From positions 822,838 through 886,837 of the forward strand of contig NZ_RDFA01000001.1 of NCBI RefSeq assembly GCF_004118325.1: 64,000 nucleotides of DNA, read 5' to 3'. Under the pieces are notes generated by a model that was given only the letters and a program-made list of their open reading frames with translations, was not told the DNA's origin and searched no databases. This document shows positions 1 through 8,453 of this stretch, piece by piece. This DNA comes from Halorientalis pallida (GTDB lineage: Archaea > Halobacteriota > Halobacteria > Halobacteriales > Haloarculaceae). A program made the translations under genes and the position numbers. Every line of letters begins with the position of its first letter. Position 1 is the stretch's first letter.

Positions 1-109
1 CGTTCCCCAGTTCGACGGGTTCGGGCGTCGCCCGGTCGTCGAGGAGTCCGCCACACCCAGCCAGGGCGACGAGGAGACACACAGCGGCCACGGCGCGGGA
101 GCGTCGCAT
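1..109 (-). CDS. Lipoprotein, N-terminal fragment (runs off left edge)
   Basis: Only the first 36 codons are inside the window. They read as a signal peptide: Met-Arg-Arg-Ser-Arg, a hydrophobic stretch, then a lipobox (LAGC) with the lipidated cysteine at residue 19. After the cysteine the sequence becomes acidic, as in haloarchaeal surface lipoproteins. The mature domain is outside the window, so no function can be given. The gene diverges from the zinc-ribbon gene that starts 90 bases away. Confidence 0.75.
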   Translation of the reverse strand, partial: MRRSRAVAAVCLLVALAGCGGLLDDRATPEPVELGN

Positions 110-198
110 TCGTGGCAGTACAGGGACCGGACCCACCTAACGGTTCGCCTCGCGGACGGGACGGCAGATTCTTCCCCGAACGGGCCCCATTGACGACC

Positions 199-723
199 AT
201 GTACGCGGTGGTCGGGTGCAGCGACTGTGACGCGCTCCGGGTCGTCGAGGGCCGCCCGGAGCGGTCGGAGTGCCCCCGCTGTGGGACGAGTCGCAAGTTC
301 TCGAAACTCAAGCAGTTCGTCACGACCGAGGACCCGGACCACGCGCGTGAGGTCCGGGCGGCGATGCTGGCCAAGCGTCAGGGGCACGAGGACGCCTTCG
401 CCGACCTGGATTCCTTCGCCGAGATGGACCGCTACCTCGACGAGGCCGGCGTGGACGAGGCGGAGTATCTGGAGCAGTCGGGCGTCGACACCGCGGCGGT
501 CGGTGCCGCCGCCGACCGCGCCGAGCAGGGGGCGGGCGGCGGACAGAGCCGCAAGGGGACGGTGCTCGAAGCGCTCCGCGAGCAGGACGCGCCGACCGAA
601 GCGAGCGTCGTCGACTACGCCACCGAGCGCGGCGTCCCGGCCGAGTACGTCCGGGACGCCCTCGACAGACTCGTCCGCCGGGGCGAAGTGACCGAGAGCG
701 GCGGCACCTATAGACTGTTATGA
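199..723 (+). CDS. DUF5817-type zinc-ribbon and winged-helix protein
   Basis: A 174-residue protein. The N-terminus carries two cysteine pairs (CSDC and CPRC, residues about 7-10 and 26-29), the ligand pattern of a zinc ribbon. The middle is acidic and helical. The last 60 residues look like a winged helix (LEALREQD...YVRDALDRLVRRGEV). This matches the haloarchaeal DUF5817 family as I recall it; its role is unknown, but nucleic-acid binding is a reasonable inference. I start at ATG 199 because the reading frame upstream has no family-like sequence. Its stop overlaps the next start (ATGA at 720-723), which implies co-transcription with the membrane protein that follows. Confidence 0.8.
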   Translation: MYAVVGCSDCDALRVVEGRPERSECPRCGTSRKFSKLKQFVTTEDPDHAREVRAAMLAKRQGHEDAFADLDSFAEMDRYLDEAGVDEAEYLEQSGVDTAAVGAAADRAEQGAGGGQSRKGTVLEALREQDAPTEASVVDYATERGVPAEYVRDALDRLVRRGEVTESGGTYRLL

Positions 724-1088
724 GCTTCCGCGACCGTGACATCGACTACGGGTCTGCCGCCGTCGGCACGCTCGTGGGACTGGCGGGCCTGCTCTTTCTT
801 GCCGAACCGGTGGTCGATCCGCTCGCGCTCGGCGGCCTCCGGGTCAGACCCGTCGCGCTCTCGACGGTCGTCCTCGCGCTTGGCTTCGGACTGGGCGGCG
901 TGGTCTACCTCCGACGCGGACAGCGACTCATCGGGACGGCCCACGCCGTCGGCGCGGTCGGCTGGGGGCTGCTCGCGCTCGCACCCGCGGTGGGGAGCGA
1001 GACGGCGCTCGTCCTCGGCCTGGCCGTGGTCGTCGGCGGTGCCGTCGCGCTGGTCGTGCAGGTCTCCCGGAACCGCGACGCCAGGTGA
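720..1088 (+). CDS. Small membrane protein, four predicted segments
   Basis: A 122-residue protein I do not recognise. Hydrophobic stretches near residues 12-30, 44-62, 74-92 and 95-115 suggest four membrane passes with a short basic tail (QVSRNRDAR). It is translationally coupled to the preceding zinc-ribbon gene through a 4-base ATGA overlap. Nothing in the sequence points to a substrate. Confidence 0.7.
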   Translation: MSFRDRDIDYGSAAVGTLVGLAGLLFLAEPVVDPLALGGLRVRPVALSTVVLALGFGLGGVVYLRRGQRLIGTAHAVGAVGWGLLALAPAVGSETALVLGLAVVVGGAVALVVQVSRNRDAR

Positions 1089-1154
1089 CGGCGACCCGAG
1101 GTGTCCGCCCGCCGACTGTGGACTTTAACATGCGACACCGTGACACACACACCT

Positions 1155-1565
1155 ATGGCCGACCAGCGACCGGAGTCCGCCGACGTGCTCGTGCTGGCGT
1201 CGGGGACCGCCATCGCGCTCGGGGCGCTCGTCGTGGTGGCGGCCGGCAGCGCCACCCAACCGACGGTCGGTTCCGTCGGCCTCCACCGACTCGGGCAGGT
1301 GCTGTTCGTCGCCGGGTTCGCGCTCGGGAGCGGGTACCACCACGTCCTCGGCCACGAGGTCCAGGCCGTGGGCTTCGCCTGTCTGTCGGTGGCCTGGGCG
1401 CTGTTGTTCGTCGACTGGCTGCTGGTGCCGCTACTGGACGGCGTCTTCTTCGCCCTCCTGATCGGCGTGCTGGCGCTGGGCGGAGCGCTGGTCGTTCTCG
1501 GCATCATCGGGGACGCGCGCCGCCTCGACGAGATCGGTCCGACCGGCCGCGTTCCGGGCCGGTAG
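1155..1565 (+). CDS. Small membrane protein
   Basis: A 136-residue protein starting at MADQRPESADVL. It has about four hydrophobic segments, with a histidine-rich loop (YHHVLGHE) near residues 61-68. The start at ATG 1155 follows an AT-richer stretch (ctttaacatgc, about 1123-1133), as for a leaderless haloarchaeal transcript. The stop abuts the stop of the convergent hmgA gene. I do not recognise the family; small haloarchaeal membrane proteins of this sort are common and mostly uncharacterised. Confidence 0.7.
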   Translation: MADQRPESADVLVLASGTAIALGALVVVAAGSATQPTVGSVGLHRLGQVLFVAGFALGSGYHHVLGHEVQAVGFACLSVAWALLFVDWLLVPLLDGVFFALLIGVLALGGALVVLGIIGDARRLDEIGPTGRVPGR

Positions 1566-2777
1566 TCAGCGCCCCAGTTCCTCGTGGGCGCTGGAGAGGT
1601 GCCGGGAGGCCAGCGCCGCGAGCAGGGAGAGTTCGCCGGCCAGCGCGGCGGTCGCGATCACCTCCGCGAGCGCGTCGGCGTTGCTCCCCGCCGGGTCGCC
1701 GCCGCCGGTGACGCCGACCACTTCCAGCGCCTCGGCCTGCGTGGCGAGGCCGGTCCCGCCGCCGACGGTGCCGACTTCCAGCGAGGCGATGGTGAGGCTG
1801 GCGTAGAGGCCGTCCTCGCGTTCCTCGACCGTGGTGATGGCGTTCGAGCCCTCGACCACCTGGGCGATGTCCTGTCCCAGCGCGAGGAACGCGGCGGCGA
1901 CGGTGTTGGCGGCGTGGGCGTTGAACCCCAGACTGCCCGCCTTGGCGCTGCCCACGAGGTTCTTGCGGGTGTTTGCCTCCGCGATGGCGTCGGCCGTCGT
2001 CTTGAACCGCTCTTCGACCAGGTCGTGGGGAATGAACACGTCGGCGGCGACCGTTCGACCCCGCCCCTCGACGGCGTTGATCGCGGCCGGTTTCTTGTCC
2101 GTACAGAGGTTCCCCGACAGCGCCACGAGTGAGGCGGGCGTCTCCGCCTCGACGACGCCACAGGCTTCCTCGGTGGCGATCGTGGCCATATTCATCCCCA
2201 TCGCGTCTTTGGTGTCGTAAGTGAAGCGCAGGAACACGGAGTCCCCGACGACGTAGGGCGTCACGTCGGTCAACTCGCCGTGGCTAGTAGTCGACTCGGC
2301 CGCGGCGGCGAGGGCGTCGGTGTTCTCGCGGACCCAGGCGGCGACCGTCGCGGCCTCGCCCACGTCCTCGACGGTGAACACGGGCGCGCGGGTCATGCCG
2401 TTCTTGAGGACGCGCGCGGTCGCGCCGCCGGCCGCGCGGATGGCCGAACAGCCGCGGTTGACGCTGGCGATCAGCGCACCCTCGGTCGTCGCCAGCGGGA
2501 GGTAGCGCTCGCCGTCCACGGCCCCGCCGTCGATCTCGACGGGCCCGACGACGCCGACGGGGACCTGCGTCCCGCCGATCATGTTCTCGATGTTGGGTTC
2601 GGCGGTCGCGGCGTCGAAGGCGTACTCGCCGACGGTGTCGAGGTCGGTGTCGGTCTCGCCCTCGACGAACAGCCGGCGTGCGGTGGCGGCCGTCTCGGGG
2701 TCGGCGTGGTCGTCCAGTTCGTGGAGCCGAAGCTCGCCCTCGCGGACGCGACGGGCCAGGTCGGACGGATCGGTCAT
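1566..2777 (-). CDS. hmgA: HMG-CoA reductase (NADPH), class I
   Basis: 3-hydroxy-3-methylglutaryl-CoA reductase, 403 residues, the usual archaeal length. It reduces HMG-CoA to mevalonate, the committed step towards isoprenoid membrane lipids, and acts in the cytoplasm. Diagnostic motifs are present: ENMIGGTQVPVGVVGP near residue 62, TEGALIASVNRG near 100, DAMGMNMAT near 190, and the glycine-rich GTVGGGTGLATQ near 338. The catalytic histidine is plausibly the one in SRHLSSAHEELGR at the C-terminus. In haloarchaea this enzyme is the target of statins. It is monocistronic, convergent with the membrane gene on its 3' side and divergent from the pentapeptide-channel gene. Confidence 0.97.
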   Translation of the reverse strand: MTDPSDLARRVREGELRLHELDDHADPETAATARRLFVEGETDTDLDTVGEYAFDAATAEPNIENMIGGTQVPVGVVGPVEIDGGAVDGERYLPLATTEGALIASVNRGCSAIRAAGGATARVLKNGMTRAPVFTVEDVGEAATVAAWVRENTDALAAAAESTTSHGELTDVTPYVVGDSVFLRFTYDTKDAMGMNMATIATEEACGVVEAETPASLVALSGNLCTDKKPAAINAVEGRGRTVAADVFIPHDLVEERFKTTADAIAEANTRKNLVGSAKAGSLGFNAHAANTVAAAFLALGQDIAQVVEGSNAITTVEEREDGLYASLTIASLEVGTVGGGTGLATQAEALEVVGVTGGGDPAGSNADALAEVIATAALAGELSLLAALASRHLSSAHEELGR

Positions 2778-2845
2778 ACCCGACGGTGTGGCGGGTACGT
2801 CCTAAGCGTTTCCGAAGGACGACCTGTGAGTACGTTTCACTCTCC

Positions 2846-2855
2846 AAAAATTTTT
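2846..2855 (+). promoter_or_regulatory. TATA element of the pentapeptide-channel gene
   Basis: AAAAATTTTT, the only AT-rich block between hmgA and the downstream ATG. It ends 26 bases before the start codon at 2882, the spacing expected for a leaderless haloarchaeal transcript. Confidence 0.6.
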
Positions 2856-2881
2856 GAGCCCGGTCCACGACGGTCCGACAA

Positions 2882-5005
2882 ATGACCGACACGTCACTCA
2901 AACAGAGTCGGTCGATCCTGGAGCTATCCCCCAGCGAGCGGGCCGCGGACGGGATCGACCCGACGGCCGTTGAGGACGCCCTGATCGAGGTGATCCGCTA
3001 CGGCGAGGGCGACCAGAAGGTGTTCGAGGACCGGACCTTCCCGCGACTCGAACTCGACTATCTGGACGTGGGCCGGGAGAACAACCACCCGGTCGAGTTC
3101 CACGGCTGCACCTTCGAGGACGGGATCAGCGTCGAACACGCCGACGTGATGGTCCCGCTCATCTTCGAGGACTGCGAGATCGGTGCCCTCGAAATCGAGG
3201 ACGCCCGCTTCGAGTACGACGTGGAAGTGACCGACTCGACGATCACCGGGCCGGTGGCCGCCGAGGAGTCACGGTTCGATCGGGACTGTGAGTTCGCCGA
3301 CACCGTCTTCGAGGCCGAGACACGCCTGGAAGAGATCACCTGCGGCGACGACACCTGCTTCGACGGTGCGCTGTTCGAGGACTTCGTCTCCTTCCGGGGC
3401 GGGAGTTTCGCCGGCCGCTCGAACGCGATGGACGACAACGCGAGTTTCGCCGACGTGACCTTCGCGGACGAGGCCGTCTTCGAGCAGGTTCAGCTCCGGG
3501 CCAGCACGTTCGACGGCGCGACCTTCGAGGGACCGGCGCAGTTCCGCGAACTGCGTGTCGACGGCGACGTTCGGTTCACCGACACTACCTTCGAGGCCGA
3601 GGCCAACTTCGCCGAGGCGCGGTTCACGGAGGACGCGACCTTCGCCGGTGCAACCTTTTCAGCCGACGCCGACTTCCAGGGCGCGGTGTTCGAGGGCGGC
3701 GCACGGTCGCTGGAAGACGACGTGTCCTTCGCGGACGCGACCTTCGCCGGTCTGACGCAGTTCGGAGAGGCCGAGTTCCGCTACGCCAACTTCGAGGCCG
3801 CCACCTTCCGGAGCGAGGCCGTCTTCGAGGAGGCGTGGTTCATGGCCGACGCCGACTTCGTGGGCGCGACCTTCGACGGGCAGGCCGACTTCGACGAAGC
3901 CCGCTTCGTCGAGGACGCCGACTTCTCGGAGACGACCTTCCGGGGAAAGGCCGTCTTCCGCGGCGCGGAGTTCCGGGGCCACGCCAACCAACTCGAGGAC
4001 AACGCAACGTTCGACAGTGCGACCTTCGTGGACGACGCCAACTTCTCCGGGACGGAGTTTACCTCGGCCAACTTCATGCGCGTCGAGTTCGCCGGCACCA
4101 TCCAGTTCGCGGACGCGACGTTCACCGACCGCATCGACATGCTGGTGCTGGCCATCGACGACGACCCGTACGTGAACCTCACGGACGCGACGATCCGTGG
4201 CGGCACGATCTCCCAGCCCAAAGAGGGATGGGTCCGCTACGACCTCACGCGGGCTTCCATCGGCGACATCACCCTCCAGTCGGCCGACGAGAGCGGCGGG
4301 AGCCAGCGCCTGCTCGATTACTTCCGCTTCTGTAACACCGTCTTCAGCGAGTTCGACGGCAACGAGTTCGACTTCTCGACCCACACGGACTATCTCGACC
4401 GCAACGACTGGGTCCTCCACGAGTTCGACGACACGACCGACCGCAGTTACGCCGTCGAGATGACGCCCGAAGTGATCGAGACGACCTACCTCAACGCGAA
4501 AAACAGCGCCTCGGCGGCCGGCGACATGAAAGCCGCCGGCGAGTTCCGGGTGAAGCGCCAGCAGTACGCTCGGAAGAAACACCTCGCCATCGCGGCCGAC
4601 GGCGCGAGCGACCTCGGCTCGCGGTTCAAAAACGGCGTCCGCGCCGCCGAGAACGCCTTCCTCGGCGTCACCTGTGGCCACGGCATGCGCATCTTCCGTA
4701 TCTTCGCCGTGTTCGCCATCGTCCCCCTCCTCTTCGCGCCGGTCTACGCCTTCGGCGGTCCCGCCTTCGCCCTGGAGGGCGTCAGCCAGCCCGAATCCAT
4801 CTCGGCCGCGTTCACGAGCCCGGGTGGACAGGCACAGCTCTTCGAGATTCTCTCCTTTAGCTACATCACCTTCCTCACGATCGGCTACGGGTTCAACGGG
4901 CCACAGGGGTGGGCCGCGCGCATCCTCGCGCCGTTCGAGGTGTACCTCTCGGTCATCCTCGGCGGCCTCGTGCTGTACGCGCTGATCAAGCGCTCGGAGA
5001 TGTAG
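2882..5005 (+). CDS. Pentapeptide-repeat protein fused to a two-helix potassium-channel pore
   Basis: A 707-residue protein. Residues about 50-450 are dominated by pentapeptide-type repeats (units such as ADFVGATFDG and ANFMRVEF, with F at the centre), which should fold as a right-handed quadrilateral beta-helix. After a helical linker (about 520-590), the C-terminus has a hydrophobic helix (about 602-622), a re-entrant loop containing TIGYG (residues 666-670) and a final helix (about 682-702). TIGYG is the potassium selectivity-filter signature of two-helix channels (Ion_trans_2). The likely arrangement is a cytoplasmic beta-helix attached to a tetrameric pore. Its stop lies 20 bases inside the 3' end of the convergent gene. 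Ion selectivity is inferred from the filter only. Confidence 0.85.
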   Translation: MTDTSLKQSRSILELSPSERAADGIDPTAVEDALIEVIRYGEGDQKVFEDRTFPRLELDYLDVGRENNHPVEFHGCTFEDGISVEHADVMVPLIFEDCEIGALEIEDARFEYDVEVTDSTITGPVAAEESRFDRDCEFADTVFEAETRLEEITCGDDTCFDGALFEDFVSFRGGSFAGRSNAMDDNASFADVTFADEAVFEQVQLRASTFDGATFEGPAQFRELRVDGDVRFTDTTFEAEANFAEARFTEDATFAGATFSADADFQGAVFEGGARSLEDDVSFADATFAGLTQFGEAEFRYANFEAATFRSEAVFEEAWFMADADFVGATFDGQADFDEARFVEDADFSETTFRGKAVFRGAEFRGHANQLEDNATFDSATFVDDANFSGTEFTSANFMRVEFAGTIQFADATFTDRIDMLVLAIDDDPYVNLTDATIRGGTISQPKEGWVRYDLTRASIGDITLQSADESGGSQRLLDYFRFCNTVFSEFDGNEFDFSTHTDYLDRNDWVLHEFDDTTDRSYAVEMTPEVIETTYLNAKNSASAAGDMKAAGEFRVKRQQYARKKHLAIAADGASDLGSRFKNGVRAAENAFLGVTCGHGMRIFRIFAVFAIVPLLFAPVYAFGGPAFALEGVSQPESISAAFTSPGGQAQLFEILSFSYITFLTIGYGFNGPQGWAARILAPFEVYLSVILGGLVLYALIKRSEM

Positions 5006-5429
5006 CCGTCCCCGAGAGGAGGCGTCTGATCGCGGTCACCACGTCCTCGAAGGCGTCGACGTCCATCGCGTCGGTCGTCAGGACGACACCCGCGTTTCCC
5101 TCGATGACGCGACAGACGAACCCGTCCTCGTGGAACCGGACGGTGAACTCGTAGGAACCGATCCCGGCCACCGGCTCGCTCGTCGAGATGGCGGTCCGCA
5201 CGGGGCGTTCGGCGAACCCGAGTCGCTCGAATTCGACCAGCTGTTCTTTCGTCGGCCGGGCGGCTTCGGTCGACTCGTCGAGATCCTGCCGGACGTAGAG
5301 GATGTCGAACGCCGCCGGCGTGAAATAGACGACACTGCGGAGCGTGTCGCCGAGGGTCGTCCGGGACACGCTGACGATGCCATCGCCACGTTCGTCGTCG
5401 ATGCCGGTGTTGGTGATACCCGCAGGCAT
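4986..5429 (-). CDS. DUF7522-type haloarchaeal protein, copy 1
   Basis: A 147-residue protein with no signal peptide or membrane segment. It is a paralogue of the 131-residue gene at 17673. Shared blocks are the N-terminal LR(S)-(V/L)-(V/T)YFT followed by a tyrosine-aspartate stretch, the GSYEFTVRFHEDGF / GEYRYTIRVFENGF block, and VVLTTDAM / VFLTTDGA near the C-terminus. I associate this pattern with haloarchaeal DUF7522, from memory. The role is unknown. Its 3' end overlaps the channel gene by 20 bases in convergent orientation. Codon use looks like that of its neighbours. Confidence 0.7.
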   Translation of the reverse strand: MPAGITNTGIDDERGDGIVSVSRTTLGDTLRSVVYFTPAAFDILYVRQDLDESTEAARPTKEQLVEFERLGFAERPVRTAISTSEPVAGIGSYEFTVRFHEDGFVCRVIEGNAGVVLTTDAMDVDAFEDVVTAIRRLLSGTATSPSA

Positions 5430-5572
5430 GCACCACGTAGGCGCTCTATGGACTCAACGGTACCGGTGCCCTGGGGTAGTCGAAGGTGCGTCCGGGTGCA
5501 CCGTCGAGTCCGGCTCGCAACCACGAACTTTCAAGCCCGCCGCCGTTCCAGTGTAAACGAATCCGCCCTGCT

Positions 5573-6181
5573 ATGAGTTCTGCACCCGAGTCCGGCGAGT
5601 ACGAGGCGACGGTTGGCGGCGAGCGCGAGAGCGTCGACGCCGGCACCGTCGAGAGCCTGGCCGTCACCGGCGAGCGCTGTGCCGTCGACGTGACCCCTGC
5701 GACCGACGCGTTCCGGCTCGCGCTGACCGGCGACCACAACTCCGTCCGCGTCCGTGGCAGCGACGAGACGGTCGTCCTCGAACTCACCGGCGACCGCAAC
5801 TCGCTGGCCCTGGGCGAGGAGATGTCGCTCCGACGCGAGCGCGACGAGGGGGAGGCCAACTCCATCTCGCGGGAGTCGTTCGACACCGGAAGCGAACCCG
5901 ACCTCGTGCAGACGACCCGCGACGAGGCGTACGCGGGGCTTGGCTGGTTCGGGTTCGATCTCGTCTCCTACCAGACCGAGATCGAGCGCGACCACTGCCA
6001 GTACTGCGGCCACGACGCCGAACGCGTGATCGAACGCCGCGAAGAGAAGGTCCTCTGTCTGTTCGGCCTCACGGTCACGGTCCAGACGGTCGCCAGTTCC
6101 GACGAGTGTTCCTTCTGCCGAGTGCCCGCGAACGGGAGCGTCGACCTCTCTGACCGGGAGCGCCGCGAGATCTACCGCTGA
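5573..6181 (+). CDS. Protein with beta-rich N-terminus and C-terminal cysteine pairs
   Basis: A 202-residue protein. Residues 1-90 contain repeated short strands, LALTGDHNSVRVRG and LELTGDRNSLALG about 20 residues apart, suggesting a small beta-solenoid. The C-terminal half has two cysteine pairs, CQYC near residue 142 and CSFC near residue 180, which could form one zinc site across a hairpin that carries an extra cysteine (LCLFGLTV). I know no named family that fits. Start at ATG 5573 because the upstream in-frame sequence is proline-rich shadow. It is convergent with the DUF2617-like gene and overlaps its 3' end by 10 bases. Confidence 0.65.
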   Translation: MSSAPESGEYEATVGGERESVDAGTVESLAVTGERCAVDVTPATDAFRLALTGDHNSVRVRGSDETVVLELTGDRNSLALGEEMSLRRERDEGEANSISRESFDTGSEPDLVQTTRDEAYAGLGWFGFDLVSYQTEIERDHCQYCGHDAERVIERREEKVLCLFGLTVTVQTVASSDECSFCRVPANGSVDLSDRERREIYR

Positions 6182-6663
6182 TCGGTCCGCTGGAGGGCGG
6201 TCTCTGAGTACACCAGACAGCCGTGTTCGGGGTAGGTGTGGTAGGTCTCGTAGCTGTCGCCGTCGACCGCGATGGCGGTGTAGGCCTCGGGCGCGAACTC
6301 GTAGGCCAGCTCGAAGTCGCGTCCGGCGGGGTAGGTGTCGATGTCGCGGATCGAGACGCTGGTCTCTGCGGTCACCGACTCGCCGGCGTACCGGAGTCGC
6401 CGGTCGTCGCCGTCGGGCAAGGGGAGTTCGGCCACGGCGTCGTGGGAGAGGGACTGACAGGAGATGATCTCCCGGAAGTCGAGGTCGGGGGCGTAGACGT
6501 AGTGGGAGCTCCCGATGACGGCGATCTCGGCGGGCACGCCACGGAGGTCGACGGTGGTCTCGGCGAACACGGTCAGGCGGTCGCAGTCGGGGCTGTCGCT
6601 CCCGAAGCCGACGAACAGCCGATCCGTGTGGACCTCAGGGTCCGTAGTCGACGATGATGTCAT
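6172..6663 (-). CDS. DUF2617-like protein next to membrane spermidine-synthase homologue
   Basis: A 163-residue soluble protein beginning MTSSSTTDPEVH. Its ATG at 6663 lies 29 bases inside the upstream gene's 3' end, so the two are translationally linked. The C-terminal YETYHTYPEHG followed by a beta strand resembles what I recall of the bacterial DUF2617 family, whose genes sit with spermidine-synthase-like and DUF350/DUF4178 genes in actinobacteria. The assignment is tentative. The genomic pairing supports a joint role with the SpeE-like membrane protein. Confidence 0.55.
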   Translation of the reverse strand: MTSSSTTDPEVHTDRLFVGFGSDSPDCDRLTVFAETTVDLRGVPAEIAVIGSSHYVYAPDLDFREIISCQSLSHDAVAELPLPDGDDRRLRYAGESVTAETSVSIRDIDTYPAGRDFELAYEFAPEAYTAIAVDGDSYETYHTYPEHGCLVYSETALQRTDQR

Positions 6664-8446
6664 AGTTCGGGTGGAAGACGCTGTTGGGTGCCACGCCGCG
6701 GAACGACGGGACCGGCCGCCACTCCCGGCCAGCGTAGCGGTCACGGTGGCGGTCGAGGTACGCGCCGCCCGAATCGAGGTCGAGGTCGGGCGCCGGCCCC
6801 GGCGAGAGGGCGTAGAACAGTTCGCCCTGTTCGGCCCGGCCGTCGCCGTTCGAGTCGCCGTAGGCGTGGTAGGGGAAGTACGAGTCGAAGCCGGCGGCTT
6901 CGACGGTCGTGAGGTACGCGCTCCGGTGTTGCGGGAAGCCGTACCGGGAGTAGGCCCAGGTCACCGCCAGCCCGTCGGTGGTGAGGTGCTGGCGAACCTG
7001 CCGATAGAACTCCGTCGAGTAGAGATGCAGGAGGTCGTCACTGCGCGCGCCGGGCAGGTCCAGCAGGACGAGATCGTACTGGCGCTCGGTCTCCCGGAGG
7101 TAGGCGTAGCCGTCCTGGCGGTGGACGGTGAGGTTCTCGTACCGGTAGGCGTCGTCGTGGTACCGCTGGAAGAACGGGTGATCCTTGGTGTAGCGCTGGA
7201 ACTCCCTGTCGGGGTCGACCATGTCGACGGTCGCACCGTGGTCGCGCAGGTAGTTGGCGGCGATCCAGTCGCCGCCGCCCAGCAGGAGGACGCGGTCGCC
7301 GGAGAGGTTCCGGTCGGCCAGCGGCTCGAAGGCCGCGGGCACGTCCACGAGACCGTGGTGGTATGATTCGACCCAGCTCTCACAGAGCTGGATCGCCGCG
7401 TCCAGCCGGAGACAGGTCTCTGGGCCGTCGGGGAAGGGGCTGGTCGCACCGGAACCGGTCCACTCGCGGTCGTAGAGGACGACGTCCTGGTACCGGGTCG
7501 TCTCGTGATCGGTGATCGAGACGGCCATGTTCCGGTCGGGGTACTCGTCTTCGATACCCTCTTCGAGGTACAGCGTCCGGAGTTCCGACTCGACGCGGTC
7601 GTCGACCGCCAGTGCGCCGGCGTAGGCCGTCGAGGCCACGACACAGACGACCAGCAACGCCCGGACGCCGCTCCCGAAGGTGACGCCCGACCCGACCGAC
7701 GGATCGGCCGCCGGCCGGTCCCGGTACAGCAGGTAGACGGCGAAGGCGGCCGCCGCGTTCAGGAGGCCGAGGACGAACACCGCCGCGATCAGTCCCAACG
7801 AGGGGTACAGCACCAGCGCGTAGGTGACCGTCCCGACGAGGCTCCCGAGGTAGTCCATCCCGAGGATCGCAGAGAAGCTTCCCTCTTGGCCGGCTTCGTC
7901 GGCTTCCTCTGGGGTTTCACCGGCCTCGGAAATCCGAAACAGCAGGCCCAGCAGACCCCTCGCGAGTCGCCGGGAGCCACGGCCGAGCGAGCCGACGACC
8001 GCGACCGCGCCGAGGTCGGCGTCCCCTTCGGCGTCGGCGAGGTCGGTGAGGAAGGGAATCTCCAGGCCCGAGAGGATCCCCACGACGACGATCGGGAGGT
8101 GTGAGAGCCACAGGGCGACCGTCTCGGCGACGAGTTCGACGGTCTGAGAGCCCGGGACGGGGACGGAGTTGACGGCGACGATGAAGACCAGGCCGAGGGG
8201 GCCAGCCAGCGCGAGGTACACCTCCAGCCGGAAGAAGTTCGCCGGGTCGTCGTCGACGTAGCGGTAGGCGAAGGCACCGATGCCCAGCGAGAACAGGAAC
8301 AGACCGATGGTGATCGAGTAGCGGACGACCGTGCCGCCGAAGATCACCGTCAACAGTTCCGAATAGACGAGTTCGTAGACGATGCTACAGAAGGCGACGA
8401 CGAACGTGAGTCCGAAAACCGTGCTGCGTCTGGAGGGCGAGGTCAC
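6635..8446 (-). CDS. Membrane-anchored spermidine-synthase-like aminopropyltransferase
   Basis: A 603-residue protein. The N-terminal 300 residues hold about eight hydrophobic helices, starting TVFGLTFVVAFCSIVYELVY. The C-terminal 300 residues are a Rossmann-type methyltransferase/aminopropyltransferase fold: LLLGGGDWIAANYLRDHG (nucleotide-binding loop), VDMVDPDREF (acidic strand end), and LVLLDLPGARSDDLLHLYSTEFY, which matches the DxPDP..LYS.EFY block of polyamine synthases. Bacterial relatives are called polyamine aminopropyltransferase, but the true substrate of membrane-fused forms is unsettled. It is the middle gene of a three-gene leftward set, 7 bases after the upstream lipoprotein gene. 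Confidence 0.85.
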   Translation of the reverse strand: MTSPSRRSTVFGLTFVVAFCSIVYELVYSELLTVIFGGTVVRYSITIGLFLFSLGIGAFAYRYVDDDPANFFRLEVYLALAGPLGLVFIVAVNSVPVPGSQTVELVAETVALWLSHLPIVVVGILSGLEIPFLTDLADAEGDADLGAVAVVGSLGRGSRRLARGLLGLLFRISEAGETPEEADEAGQEGSFSAILGMDYLGSLVGTVTYALVLYPSLGLIAAVFVLGLLNAAAAFAVYLLYRDRPAADPSVGSGVTFGSGVRALLVVCVVASTAYAGALAVDDRVESELRTLYLEEGIEDEYPDRNMAVSITDHETTRYQDVVLYDREWTGSGATSPFPDGPETCLRLDAAIQLCESWVESYHHGLVDVPAAFEPLADRNLSGDRVLLLGGGDWIAANYLRDHGATVDMVDPDREFQRYTKDHPFFQRYHDDAYRYENLTVHRQDGYAYLRETERQYDLVLLDLPGARSDDLLHLYSTEFYRQVRQHLTTDGLAVTWAYSRYGFPQHRSAYLTTVEAAGFDSYFPYHAYGDSNGDGRAEQGELFYALSPGPAPDLDLDSGGAYLDRHRDRYAGREWRPVPSFRGVAPNSVFHPNYDIIVDYGP

Positions 8447-8453
8447 GAGGGCG

